Assembly: GCA_024232855.1 (NCBI GenBank)
Contig: JAAEPH010000330.1
Coordinates: 1-41,372, forward strand
Length of the DNA stretch: 41,372 bases
Source of the DNA: Gammaproteobacteria bacterium
GTDB taxonomy: Bacteria > Pseudomonadota > Gammaproteobacteria > GCA-001735895
Direction: 5' to 3'
Made by a program: the position numbers and the translations under genes. The notes beneath the pieces are model-generated. The model had not been told where the DNA came from, made no database searches, and saw nothing but the letters and a program-made list of their open reading frames with translations. This document shows, piece by piece, positions 8,869 to 21,300 of the stretch (position 1 is its first letter; each line of letters starts with the position of its first letter).

Positions 8869-8995
8869 GTTTAGTAATAAGACCCGAACAGAAAGAAAGC
8901 CGTTTAACTTTGCGTAACACACTGATTTTAAAGGTTAAATTGAAGTTACTCAGTAAAAGGTAAGTTAATTAATAAACACAGTAATATATAAATAG

Positions 8996-10096
8996 ATGAA
9001 AACTACTATTAAAAGAGAAGACCTTCTTTCCCCCTTGCAGCAAGTTATCGGTGCAGTAGAGCGCAGACAGACTTTGCCAATTTTGGGTAACATTCTACTT
9101 AAGTCAACGGGTGGTGACCTTACGTTGTCCGCGACTGATCTCGAAATCGAAATGATTGCGAGTGTTGACTCTGATGGAAACGAGGACTTCCAGACCACTA
9201 TACCAGCACGCAAACTACTCGATATCTGTAAAGCGTTAGCGGATGGCTCGCAGATTAATTTCAATATCGATGAAAACCGGGTTTCGCTAACCTCCGCCCG
9301 TAGTCGTTTCACCCTTTCAACTTTACCCGCACGTGATTTCCCGAGTCTCGATGAAATCGAAGTTCAGCAAACGTTTGAAATCCCCCAGAAACTGTTCAAG
9401 GGTTTGATCGAAAAGACTTCGTTTGCTATGGCGCAGCAGGACGTACGCTACTATCTTAACGGTATACTGATGGAGATATCGCCGAGCAGCATCAAGCTGG
9501 TCGCAACCGATGGCCATCGGCTCGCGTTAAGCGAACTGGCGCTCGAAAGCGGAGTCAACGAAGACAGGCAGATTATCATTCCGCGCAAGGCAGTACTGGA
9601 GTTATCAAGGTTGCTCGATTCCGGCGATGGCCTGGCCAGATGTGAAATGAGTCAGAATCACCTGCGTGTTGAAACCGGATCACTGATCTTCACCACGAAA
9701 CTGATCGACGGTAAGTTTCCTGAATACCAGCGTGTTATACCGGTGGATGGAAACAAGGTCATGCAAGTCGAGCGCGAGACCCTGAAACACTCGATGAGCC
9801 GCATCGCAATTCTGTCGAATGAAAAGTATCGAGGTATACGGTTGACGTTATCGGCAGGAAATCTGTCGATACAGGCTAATAATCCGGACCAGGAAGAAGC
9901 TGAGGAAGAACTGCAGGTCGATTACGATGAAACGGATATGGAGATTGGATTCAACGTGACCTATCTGATCGACGTGTTGAATGTACTGGGTTCGGAGAAG
10001 GTGCAGATAAAACTCAAGGACTCAAACAGCAGCGCCATTATCAGTGATAGCGCGGACGAATCGAGTCTGTATGTTGTCATGCCGATGCGTTTATAG
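8996..10096 (+). CDS. dnaN: DNA polymerase III subunit beta (sliding clamp)
   Basis: A 366-residue clamp protein, the normal length, with three repeated clamp folds. It starts MKTTIKREDLLSPLQQVIGAVERRQTLPILGNILL and includes LSATDLEIEM, LVATDGHRLA and the conserved C-terminus YVVMPMRL. As a ring dimer it holds polymerase on DNA. It lies between dnaA and recF in the conserved order, 32 bases before recF. Confidence 0.98.
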   Translation: MKTTIKREDLLSPLQQVIGAVERRQTLPILGNILLKSTGGDLTLSATDLEIEMIASVDSDGNEDFQTTIPARKLLDICKALADGSQINFNIDENRVSLTSARSRFTLSTLPARDFPSLDEIEVQQTFEIPQKLFKGLIEKTSFAMAQQDVRYYLNGILMEISPSSIKLVATDGHRLALSELALESGVNEDRQIIIPRKAVLELSRLLDSGDGLARCEMSQNHLRVETGSLIFTTKLIDGKFPEYQRVIPVDGNKVMQVERETLKHSMSRIAILSNEKYRGIRLTLSAGNLSIQANNPDQEEAEEELQVDYDETDMEIGFNVTYLIDVLNVLGSEKVQIKLKDSNSSAIISDSADESSLYVVMPMRL

Positions 10097-10128
10097 GGGC
10101 TTGTTTAGTAGGACAGGACGAGGCGTTT

Positions 10129-13616
<3,488 letters not shown>

Positions 13617-13627
13617 CAACTTCTTGA

Positions 13628-13671
13628 TTTTATTGAAATAATCCCTATATATAGGGATTATTTCAATAAAA
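13628..13671. terminator. 44-bp perfect palindrome after gyrB
   Basis: Two 22-base arms, TTTTATTGAAATAATCCCTA plus TA and its exact complement, meet with no spacer. As RNA it would form a long AU-rich hairpin with a short CCC/GGG core, beginning in a U run and ending in an A run, so it could terminate transcription from either side. It ends 12 bases before the lemA start. Confidence 0.6.
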
Positions 13672-13683
13672 AGGATAAACCCA

Positions 13684-14259
13684 ATGGATATTGCCAGCAT
13701 TATATTCTGGGCTGTGGTGGTAGGGTTGGCGCTGTATGTCATCGGTATATACAACCACCTGGTGCGACTCAAGCACAATGTTTCGAAGGCCTGGTCAAAC
13801 ATTGATGTTTTACTCAGGCAACGCCACGATGAAGTTCCGAAACTGGTCGAAACCTGCAAGCAATACATGAAATTTGAGCAGGACACCCTGGAAAAGGTCA
13901 TGCAAGCGCGTTCGCGAGTTTCCGAGGCAAGGCAGAGTCAGGATGTCCCCGGTCTCGGTCTGGCTGAGGGAGCGCTGCGTATGGGGCTGGGGCAGCTGTT
14001 TGCGCTGGCCGAGGATTACCCGGAACTGCGCGCCAATGAAAACTTCCAACATTTGCAGGGGCGCATTTCCGCGCTCGAAAACACCATCGCCGATCGCCGC
14101 GAATTTTATAACGAATCCGTGAATATCAATAACATCGGCATCGAAACATTCCCCGACCTGATCGTGGCCAGGTTATTTGGCTTTGGTTCCCGTGATCTGC
14201 TCGAGTTCGAAGCCAGTGAAATTGAGGATGTCAGCGTAAAACAATTGTTCGAAACCTGA
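13684..14259 (+). CDS. lemA: LemA family protein
   Basis: A 191-residue LemA-family membrane protein with one N-terminal membrane helix (about residues 5-22) and then a long helical domain: YNHLVRLKHNVSKAWSNIDVLLRQRHDEVPKLVETC, LFALAEDYPELRANENFQ and LENTIADRREFYNESVNINN are family hallmarks. Its molecular role is not established. The ribosome binding site AAGGA is well placed. It is followed by a GIDE-domain protein, a pairing seen in other bacteria, suggesting a joint role at the envelope. Confidence 0.92.
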   Translation: MDIASIIFWAVVVGLALYVIGIYNHLVRLKHNVSKAWSNIDVLLRQRHDEVPKLVETCKQYMKFEQDTLEKVMQARSRVSEARQSQDVPGLGLAEGALRMGLGQLFALAEDYPELRANENFQHLQGRISALENTIADRREFYNESVNINNIGIETFPDLIVARLFGFGSRDLLEFEASEIEDVSVKQLFET

Positions 14260-14281
14260 TATCCGGCACCTGAACCCAGTC

Positions 14282-15217
14282 ATGTACTCCTGGCTAGAGT
14301 CTGAAGTCTTGGCGCTGTCTGAGCCGGATTACCTGGTTCTGTTCACGATGCTGGTCGCCTTGTTTGGTTACCTGGTCTACTTCTGCTACCGCGCCTTCAA
14401 ACGCTTTCGTTTTGTCGACGGCACCGCGACCTCGAAGATAAGATCGGCCGCACAGGGACAGGTCGAGCTCAAGGGGTTGGGTGAATGGTTACCCGGGGAT
14501 TCTATAAACTCTCCATTCAGCGAAAGCCGCTGTGTCTGGTATCACTGTACTATCGATAAAAAGCAACGCAGCGGTAAACGTACCACCTGGATCAGTATTT
14601 CAGACGAGTGTAGCAGCCACCTGTTTCGGTTGGTCGATGACACTGGTGACTGCATCATCGATCCCGACGATGCCCATGTCATTCCGGAAACGGACATCAC
14701 CTGGTATGGCCGCGATGCGGACGCGCGCACCCGGGCCCCGACCAGGGCCAGCTGGGTTCAGCTCGGCATTGGTAATTATCGCTTCCGAGAATGCCTGATC
14801 CGTCCCGCCACATCGCTTTATGCACTCGGCTGGTTTCGCACCTTGCACAGCAATCCCTCCGAAGAATTTATTGCCAGGCAGGTTGACGACCTGGTCAGGC
14901 AGTGGAAACTGCAGCCACACCGATATCTCGGTGAATTTGATTTCGATGCGAATGGAAAAATCCAGAAACAGGAGTGGAAGGCGATCAGGGCGGCAGCTCG
15001 CAAACAGGTGTTGGCAAAATTGAATAGCGAAAACAGGGAACATCATGTCCTCTCGCGCCCGCAAGACAAGAGACACCCCTATATTCTGTCGGCAACCGAG
15101 GAAGAGGGACTGGTAGCACGTAAAAAGTTATACGCCTATGCCTCGGCGAGCGGGGCATTTTTGACTCTGGTAGCGCTAGCCGTCATATCCGCCATCCGAC
15201 TGGTTTTTCCGGCTTGA
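14282..15217 (+). CDS. GIDE-domain membrane protein (E3 ubiquitin ligase-like family)
   Basis: A 311-residue protein with a membrane helix near residues 17-38 and another near the C-terminus (about 283-308). The central part (SAAQGQVELKGLGEWLPGD..., SRCVWYHCTI, LVDDTGDCIIDPDDAHV) matches the GIDE domain known from mitochondrial MULAN and its bacterial relatives. No RING finger is present, so ubiquitin-ligase activity is not expected despite the family name. Bacterial members often sit next to lemA, as here (22 bases downstream). Function unknown. Confidence 0.75.
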   Translation: MYSWLESEVLALSEPDYLVLFTMLVALFGYLVYFCYRAFKRFRFVDGTATSKIRSAAQGQVELKGLGEWLPGDSINSPFSESRCVWYHCTIDKKQRSGKRTTWISISDECSSHLFRLVDDTGDCIIDPDDAHVIPETDITWYGRDADARTRAPTRASWVQLGIGNYRFRECLIRPATSLYALGWFRTLHSNPSEEFIARQVDDLVRQWKLQPHRYLGEFDFDANGKIQKQEWKAIRAAARKQVLAKLNSENREHHVLSRPQDKRHPYILSATEEEGLVARKKLYAYASASGAFLTLVALAVISAIRLVFPA

Positions 15218-15367
15218 TTGCCTGACCGGGATCGGTAGACTAGTGCTCTTTCAACCCTATAATTACGGATTCAGCGCCCCTGTGGTGTTAGCTTGTCTAC
15301 GCCTACGGACTGCGTCGCACCTCTTGACAGGGGTAGCGCCCATTATTTTAATCACAGAGACCAGATC

Positions 15368-17407
15368 TTGACCAATCCGATACTCAATCCCGGCAGCCTG
15401 CCGGCGTTCAGCGAAATCGACCCCGAAATGATCCAGCCCGCCATCAGCCAGCTGATCGATCAAAACCGGGACGCGATAGCAAAGCTTGGCGAGCAGCGAC
15501 ACGTAAACTGGGACAAACTGATAAAACCGCTCTCGTTGATGAATGACCGCCTGGAAAAAGCATGGTCGCCGGTGCGCCACCTGAACTCGGTCAAAAGCAG
15601 TCCGGAGTTACGAGACGCCTACAACAACTGCCTGCCGCTACTGAGTGAATACGCCAGCGAGGTAAGCCAGAATCACGCGCTTTACACGGGTTATCGCAGC
15701 ATTGCCGAATCCAGCGCTTTCGCCGGGTTCACAGCGGCGCAGCAAAAAACCATTACCGATGCCCTGTTGCATTTTCGCCTGGGCGGCGTAGAGCTAGAAG
15801 GCGATGACCGGGCGCGCTACCAGCAAATCCAGACGGAACTGTCGGAATTGCAGTCGCGTTTCGAAAACAACCTGCTCGATTCGACCCAGGCCTGGCAATA
15901 CCTGACCGAAGATGAAGCTGACCTGGCGGGGTTGCCTGACTACGCAATAGCGATGCTGCGACAGCTTGCCGAGCAAAAGGAATTGCCGGGTTATCGGTTG
16001 ACGCTGGATATGCCCTGTTACCTTGCCGTCATTACCTATGCCGACAATCGGTCGCTACGCCAGACCATCTACGAAGCCTATGTAACGCGCGCTTCGGATC
16101 GAGGAATCACCGATAAAATCTGGGATAATGCGTCGATAATGCAGGAAATTGTAGCGAAAAGGCAAGAAAAGGCGAAAATGCTGGGATTCTCCAACTATGC
16201 CGAATACTCACTGCAAAGCAAAATGGCGAGCAGCGTCGAACAAGTGCTGGAGTTCCTCCACGATCTTGCCGCACATTCGCGCCAGGCTGCCAGTGACGAA
16301 GTTCGGGAGCGCCAGACCTATGCCGAGTCGTTGGGCTTTGACGGCGAATTGCAAGCCTGGGACTGGGCCTACTACAGTGAAAAACTGAAGCGGCATCGCT
16401 ACCGGATTTCAGACGAAGACCTGAAGCCTTACTTTTCCGACAAGCGGGTGATCGAGGGCCTGTTCGAGATCGTCGCCAAGCTTTACCGCATCCGGATTAG
16501 CCGTATCGACGAAGGCGTCGATCGTTGGCACGAGAGCGTCGGTTTTTACCAGATCGAAGACGCCGAGGGTGCGCCGCTCGGTCAGTTTTACCTGGATCTC
16601 TACGCGCGTGAGAACAAACGAGGCGGCGCGTGGATGGATGAATGCATCAACCGTTATCGCATTGACGGCAAGACCCAATTGCCAGTGGCCTACCTGACCT
16701 GCAACCTGACGCCGCCACTGGGCGACGAGCCCGCGTTGTTTACGCATGATGAAGTGATCACGCTTTTTCACGAGTTTGGCCACGGACTGCATCACCTGCT
16801 TACGCGTATCGACGTACCGGATGTCGCCGGCATCAATGGCGTCGAATGGGATGCCGTCGAGTTGCCGAGCCAGTTCATGGAAAACTATTGCTGGGAATAC
16901 GACGCCCTGCGTCTGTTTGCCCGCCACCACCAGAGTAACGAGCCGTTACCGCAGAAACTGTATCAACGAATGCTGGCCGCGCGGAATTTTCAAAGCGCGC
17001 TACAAATGCTGCGCCAGATCGAATTTGCCCTGTTCGACATACGTCTGCATCAGCAACCCGACATCACCACGGCCGATCAGATACAGCAGACCCTGGACCA
17101 GGTGCGGGACGATATTGCGGTGGTCGATACCCCGGCGATAAATTGCTTCCAGAATGGCTTTTCACATATTTTTGCAGGTGGGTATGCGGCAGGCTATTAT
17201 AGCTACAAGTGGGCGGAGGTCCTGTCCGCCGACGCTTTTGCGGCATTTGAAGAAGAGGGGATTTTCAATCCCGGGACCGGGCAAAGATTTCTGCAATGCG
17301 TGCTCGAAAAGGGCGGTTCCAGACCCGCAATGGAATCTTTCTGTTGCTTTCGTGGGCGTGAACCGGATATCGAAGCCTTGTTAAGGCATAGTGGAATAGG
17401 TCAGTGA
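15368..17407 (+). CDS. prlC: Oligopeptidase A
   Basis: Zinc metallopeptidase of family M3 (thimet oligopeptidase group), degrading short peptides in the cytoplasm. The zinc site HEFGHGLHH lies in LFHEFGHGLHHLLTRID, with the family stretches GVEWDAVELPSQFMENYCWE and GYAAGYYSYKWAEVLSADAF. A TTG at 15368 gives MTNPILNPGSLPAFSEI, which aligns with known OpdA starts, and 679 residues, the family length. A further TTG at 15293 would add 25 residues without family similarity. The 3' end overlaps the next gene in a GTGA motif. Confidence 0.94.
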   Translation: MTNPILNPGSLPAFSEIDPEMIQPAISQLIDQNRDAIAKLGEQRHVNWDKLIKPLSLMNDRLEKAWSPVRHLNSVKSSPELRDAYNNCLPLLSEYASEVSQNHALYTGYRSIAESSAFAGFTAAQQKTITDALLHFRLGGVELEGDDRARYQQIQTELSELQSRFENNLLDSTQAWQYLTEDEADLAGLPDYAIAMLRQLAEQKELPGYRLTLDMPCYLAVITYADNRSLRQTIYEAYVTRASDRGITDKIWDNASIMQEIVAKRQEKAKMLGFSNYAEYSLQSKMASSVEQVLEFLHDLAAHSRQAASDEVRERQTYAESLGFDGELQAWDWAYYSEKLKRHRYRISDEDLKPYFSDKRVIEGLFEIVAKLYRIRISRIDEGVDRWHESVGFYQIEDAEGAPLGQFYLDLYARENKRGGAWMDECINRYRIDGKTQLPVAYLTCNLTPPLGDEPALFTHDEVITLFHEFGHGLHHLLTRIDVPDVAGINGVEWDAVELPSQFMENYCWEYDALRLFARHHQSNEPLPQKLYQRMLAARNFQSALQMLRQIEFALFDIRLHQQPDITTADQIQQTLDQVRDDIAVVDTPAINCFQNGFSHIFAGGYAAGYYSYKWAEVLSADAFAAFEEEGIFNPGTGQRFLQCVLEKGGSRPAMESFCCFRGREPDIEALLRHSGIGQ

Positions 17408-18075
17408 TAAATAGATTTCTCCTTGGGTTGACCCTGCTTGCGTTGAGCCTGCCCGTGCTCGCCCAGGATACCGATAATGCGGACAAGGACCGGCAGTGGG
17501 TCACCGACCAGCTACGCCTTTCGCTCTACCAGGACCCCAACTCGCAGAGTAAAGTCCTGAAGCTGTTGCGATCCGGGGATTTGCTCATCGTCGATGAAAT
17601 TCGCGGCCCCTACGCCCTGGTCACCACCTCCGATGGCGTTCACGGCTGGGTTAAAAGGGGCTTCCTGGTCAGTAACCCGACAGCAAACATCCTGCTGCTT
17701 GAAGAACGACAGAAAAGTGCGAGCCTGTTCGACGAGCTGGAAAAACTCGGCAACAGCAAGACCGTCATCGATACTTATGAAAAGGATATGGACGGCCTGG
17801 TGGCGAAAATGGAAAATCTCGAAGCCAGCAAACGCGAAGCGACCGAAACCATTGCCAGGCTGGAGCAGGAAATCGAGGCTGCACAACAGCAGGGGGACAA
17901 TAGTAATTCGCCGCAAAGCGTATCGCCGCCCTCGGATTTACTGGATATGTCGAGAGATCACTGGAAAGCCATCGCCTCGATACTTCTCGTCATCGTCTTG
18001 CTGACCTTCCTGATCAGCAAGCTAATCATCGAGGCTCGAATCAAAAGTAGATTCCACGGCATCAAGATCTGGTAA
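17404..18075 (+). CDS. SH3-domain periplasmic/membrane protein, YgiM-type (TIGR04211-like)
   Basis: A 223-residue protein. It has a signal peptide (residues 1-20, ending VLAQ), a bacterial SH3 domain (about 30-92: QWVTDQLRLSLYQDPNSQSKVLKLLRSGD..., DGVHGWVKRGFL), a coiled-coil stretch (about 105-160), and a C-terminal membrane helix (about 196-213) with a short basic tail. This layout matches the TIGR04211 SH3 proteins such as E. coli YgiM, whose exact role is unclear. It starts at GTG overlapping the prlC stop and ends immediately before ubiD. Confidence 0.85.
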   Translation: MINRFLLGLTLLALSLPVLAQDTDNADKDRQWVTDQLRLSLYQDPNSQSKVLKLLRSGDLLIVDEIRGPYALVTTSDGVHGWVKRGFLVSNPTANILLLEERQKSASLFDELEKLGNSKTVIDTYEKDMDGLVAKMENLEASKREATETIARLEQEIEAAQQQGDNSNSPQSVSPPSDLLDMSRDHWKAIASILLVIVLLTFLISKLIIEARIKSRFHGIKIW

Positions 18076-19542
18076 ATGGAATACCGGGATCTGCGAGACT
18101 TCATCGACCAGCTGGAAGCGCAGGGTGATCTCAAGCGTATCAGCCAGCAGGTTTCGCCCGAGCTTGAAATAACCGAAATTTGCGATCGCGTGTTACGCGC
18201 CGGAGGTCCGGCACTGCTGTTCGAACACCCCACTAACAGTAAAATTCCGCTGCTGGCGAATCTTTTCGGCACCGCGCAACGGGTCGCGCAGGCGCTCGGC
18301 GAAGAAAATGCAGAAACCCTGCGCGAGGTGGGTAAGCTGCTCGCATTCTTGAAGGAGCCGGAACCCCCCAAGGGCTTCAAAGATGCGATGAAAGCCCTGC
18401 CTATTTACAAGAAAATCCTCGATATGTCGCCAAAAGTAGTGAAAAAAGGCAAATGCCAGGAAGTGCAGTTCCTGGCCGACGACGTCGATTTGTCTATGCT
18501 GCCAATCCAGACCTGTTGGCCTGACGATGTCGGACCACTGATCACCTGGGGGCTAGTCACCACCCGGGGACCCCACAAGAAACGTCAGAACCTGGGCATT
18601 TACCGCCAGCAATTGATCGGCCGTAACCGCCTGATCATGCGTTGGTTATCGCATCGTGGCGGCGCACTCGATTACAGGGAGTGGCGCCGGCAGCACGGCG
18701 ACGAGCCGTTCCCGGTATCGGTCGTACTCGGTTGTGACCCGGCGACCATACTCGCGGCGGTTACCCCGATACCCGATACCCTGGCCGAGTACGCGTTTGC
18801 GGGGTTGCTGCGCGGGTCGAAAACCGAAGTGACCCGATCGCTTTTGTCAGACCTCGAAATTCCGGCGCGCGCCGAGATAGTCCTGGAAGGGCATATATAT
18901 GCCGATGATGAAGCCGAAGAAGGCCCGTTTGGCGATCACACCGGGTACTATAACGAAGTCGAGCGCTTTCCGGTGTTTACCGTGGAAGCGATGAGCATGC
19001 GTGAAAATCCCGTGTACCACAGTACCTATACCGGCAGGCCGCCGGATGAGCCATCGGTGCTGGGGCTGGCGCTAAACGAGGTTTTCATTCCCATTCTGCA
19101 GAAGCAGTTTCCTGAAATTATCGATTTCTACCTGCCACCCGAAGGTTGTTCCTACCGGGTAGCCGTGGTCAGTATCAAGAAGCAGTACCCGGGACACGCC
19201 AAGCGCGTGATGATGGGAGTCTGGTCATTCCTGCGCCAGTTCATGTACACCAAGTTCGTGATCGTCGTTGACGACGATATCGATGCGCGCAACTGGGAGG
19301 ACGTCATCTGGGCGATATCGACGCGCACCGACCCGGCAAGAGACATCACCATGGTCGAAAACACCCCGATCGATTATCTCGATTTCGCTTCACCGGTATC
19401 GGGACTGGGCTCGAAAATGGGATTGGACGCGACCAACAAGCTTTCTGGTGAGACCACCCGCGAATGGGGTAAACCGATCAGCATGTCGGCCGACATCATT
19501 GCCCGAATCGACGCGTTGTGGGATGAGCTGGGCCTCGATTGA
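18076..19542 (+). CDS. ubiD: 4-hydroxy-3-polyprenylbenzoate decarboxylase
   Basis: UbiD decarboxylase of 488 residues, which uses prenylated FMN (made by UbiX) in ubiquinone synthesis. Typical stretches are [59 protein letters not shown] with the catalytic-site glutamate region, and [21 protein letters not shown]. Its ATG directly follows the stop of the SH3 gene, with no gap. ubiX is not in the window. A short inverted-repeat element ending in a T run follows and might serve as its terminator. Confidence 0.96.
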   Translation: MEYRDLRDFIDQLEAQGDLKRISQQVSPELEITEICDRVLRAGGPALLFEHPTNSKIPLLANLFGTAQRVAQALGEENAETLREVGKLLAFLKEPEPPKGFKDAMKALPIYKKILDMSPKVVKKGKCQEVQFLADDVDLSMLPIQTCWPDDVGPLITWGLVTTRGPHKKRQNLGIYRQQLIGRNRLIMRWLSHRGGALDYREWRRQHGDEPFPVSVVLGCDPATILAAVTPIPDTLAEYAFAGLLRGSKTEVTRSLLSDLEIPARAEIVLEGHIYADDEAEEGPFGDHTGYYNEVERFPVFTVEAMSMRENPVYHSTYTGRPPDEPSVLGLALNEVFIPILQKQFPEIIDFYLPPEGCSYRVAVVSIKKQYPGHAKRVMMGVWSFLRQFMYTKFVIVVDDDIDARNWEDVIWAISTRTDPARDITMVENTPIDYLDFASPVSGLGSKMGLDATNKLSGETTREWGKPISMSADIIARIDALWDELGLD

Positions 19543-19579
19543 GGGCCCTGGATCCAACCTGCCGGCGCTTTCCCGGGGA

Positions 19580-19722
19580 GGTTCTCGCAAAGACGCAAAG
19601 ACGCAAAGACGCAGAGACCGCTGAGGGCATGTTGCAGGGTAGGTGCCCGGGCTCTCTATTTCAACAACGACAACCTCTATACCTCTTCGCGCGCCCTGCG
19701 TCCTTGCGTCTTCGCGAGAACC
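19580..19722. repeat. Short inverted-repeat element with GCAAAGAC tandem repeats
   Basis: The ends are GGTTCTCGCAAAGACGCAA and, in reverse complement, GGTTCTCGCGAAGACGCAA, so it has near-perfect terminal inverted repeats. The left end holds an 8-base unit GCAAAGAC three times in tandem plus a variant GCAGAGAC (19587-19618). The interior, about 90 bases, has no gene. Sequences of this CGCAAAGACGCAAAG type are scattered in many bacterial genomes and, from memory, often flank small GxxExxY-type genes. Six further T residues follow the right end. Confidence 0.75.
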
Positions 19723-19836
19723 TTTTTTGAATAGCTCCGCATCGTGGACCCGTTGGTGTAATATGCGGGCCAGGGGCAGGTTTTGCACCACCCCGGAAAT
19801 TGGACGATAATCGAAAACCCGGACAACGGAGGTAAC

Positions 19837-20481
19837 ATGCGCTCGATCATGGTATTGAATTCCAAGGGAGGCTCGGGCAAAAGCACCATCGCCACCAGTA
19901 TCGCCAGCTATTACGCCACGCAGGGGAAAAAAGTTCTCCTGGTCGATTTTGATTCACAGGCGTCCAGCCTCGACTGGCTGGCTGCGCGACCCAGCGGTCG
20001 CAGTTCGATAACCGGGATCAATGGCGCCGGCGGCCATTTCCGGGTACCGCGCAGTGCCGACTATGTTATCTACGATACCCCGGCCGCGGTCCACGGCGCC
20101 GAACTGAGCGCTTTTCTGCGCCGCCCCCAGAGCATCATCGTCCCGATATTGCCATCGCCGATCGACATGCGCGCGGCAACGCCCTTCGTGCAGAAGCTGC
20201 TCGACTATGGACGCGTCGCACGCAAGGAAGCCAGGGTTGCATTAATCGCCAACCGCTGTCGCGAACACTACAACGTCTATCATCAACTCGACACTTACCT
20301 GCGCAAGGTTCGCAAGGCGCCCTTCATCAGCGCATTACGCGAAACCCAGAACTACGTTCGCGCCGCCGAGCGCGGTCTCGGAATATTCGAGCTGCCGCCC
20401 TATCTGGTGCGCAAGGATCTCGATCAATGGGACCCCATCATTCGTTGGCTCAACAGCAAGCGCAGTCAACCGCGAACCTGA
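19837..20481 (+). CDS. Orphan ParA/MinD-type ATPase
   Basis: A 214-residue deviant-Walker ATPase. It has the Walker A motif KGGSGKST with the extra lysine (residues 10-17), the second motif LLVDFDSQASSLDW, and DTPAA. A strong ribosome binding site GGAGGT (19828-19833) fixes the ATG at 19837; an upstream TTG is rejected. No parB follows and it lacks an N-terminal DNA-binding domain, so it is probably not the chromosomal ParA. It may position another cargo. It is flanked by a repeat element and a convergent racemase gene. Confidence 0.85.
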   Translation: MRSIMVLNSKGGSGKSTIATSIASYYATQGKKVLLVDFDSQASSLDWLAARPSGRSSITGINGAGGHFRVPRSADYVIYDTPAAVHGAELSAFLRRPQSIIVPILPSPIDMRAATPFVQKLLDYGRVARKEARVALIANRCREHYNVYHQLDTYLRKVRKAPFISALRETQNYVRAAERGLGIFELPPYLVRKDLDQWDPIIRWLNSKRSQPRT

Positions 20482-20523
20482 ATTCATCGCCAGTGCGGTC
20501 TACCAGGTTACGGTTCTGCCGGG

Positions 20524-21219
20524 CTATTCGCGCAACGCGTAGTCGACCGCCTGTTGGGCATGGATTTCGGTGGTATCGTAAAGCCTGATATCGGTGTGCC
20601 GCGATTCCAGCAACATCCCGATTTCGGTACAGCCGAGAATGACGCCGTCGATTTGCTGCGCGCGCAAGCGATCGACGATGGCGAGGTAAACCTCGCGTGA
20701 CTCGGCATCGACCTGGCCCTGGCACAACTCCTGGTAAATGATGTCGTGCACCATTTGGCGGTCGTGTAGCTCGGGCACGATGACTTCGATACCGTATTGC
20801 TGCTGGATGCGATCGCGAAAAAAGCCGAGCTCCATGGTAAACGCGGTGCCGAGCAGGCCGATACGCCGCGCCTGATCGTGTCGCAGCACCTCACCGGTGG
20901 CGTTGGCGATATGTAACAGCGGTATGCCGACAGCATCTGCGGCGGCACCGGCCACCTGGTGCATGGTATTGGTCCCGATCAGAAAGAAATCGGCGCCGCC
21001 GGCTTCGGGCCGGCGCGCCGCGTCGATCAGGATTTTGGCGGCGCCATCCCAGTCACCGCTGTGTTGCAGCTTTTCGATCGGCGCGAAATCGACGCTATAC
21101 ATCAGGAGCTGTGCCGAATGCAGGCCGCCGAGGCGCTGCTTGACGCCCTGGTTGATCAGCCGATAGTAAAGCAGGCTGCTTTCCCAGCTCATGCCGCCGA
21201 TCAAGCCGATGGTTTTCAA
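20524..21219 (-). CDS. Aspartate/glutamate racemase family protein (YgeA-like)
   Basis: A 231-residue protein closely resembling E. coli YgeA, a broad-specificity amino-acid racemase: MKTIGLIGGMSWESSLLYYRLINQGVKQRLGGLHSA, GLLGTAFTME, and VILGCTEIGMLL, which carries the second catalytic cysteine. The first cysteine, expected in CTNTMHK, is replaced by glycine here (LIGTNTMHQ, near residue 82). Two-base racemization needs both cysteines, so this protein may be a one-base enzyme or have another activity. It is transcribed towards the ParA-like gene. Confidence 0.85.
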   Translation of the reverse strand: MKTIGLIGGMSWESSLLYYRLINQGVKQRLGGLHSAQLLMYSVDFAPIEKLQHSGDWDGAAKILIDAARRPEAGGADFFLIGTNTMHQVAGAAADAVGIPLLHIANATGEVLRHDQARRIGLLGTAFTMELGFFRDRIQQQYGIEVIVPELHDRQMVHDIIYQELCQGQVDAESREVYLAIVDRLRAQQIDGVILGCTEIGMLLESRHTDIRLYDTTEIHAQQAVDYALRE

Positions 21220-21300
21220 TGGTCTAGCCCCCTATTCATTTTCAACAGCGCAATCGGCCTATACAAGAAGTCAAGCCGTGCGCTTGCTTGCTGGCGAGCT

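Larger units (their letters stand above)
8800..8995. other. Candidate oriC element: AT-rich dnaA-dnaN gap with two DnaA boxes
   Basis: This AT-rich gap contains TGTGGATAA at 8814-8822 (exact complement of TTATCCACA) and TTATTCACA at 8860-8868 (matches the TTATNCACA consensus) in opposite orientation. The last 40 bases are nearly all A and T. A third exact box lies upstream of dnaA at 7315. Either gap beside dnaA, or both, could make up the origin; two or three boxes are few for a complete gammaproteobacterial oriC. The dnaN start has no visible Shine-Dalgarno sequence. Confidence 0.5.

Noticed and set aside
19587-19618. GCAAAGAC tandem repeats as a small CRISPR array
   Set aside because: The units are 8 bases with no spacers and belong to the inverted-repeat element.
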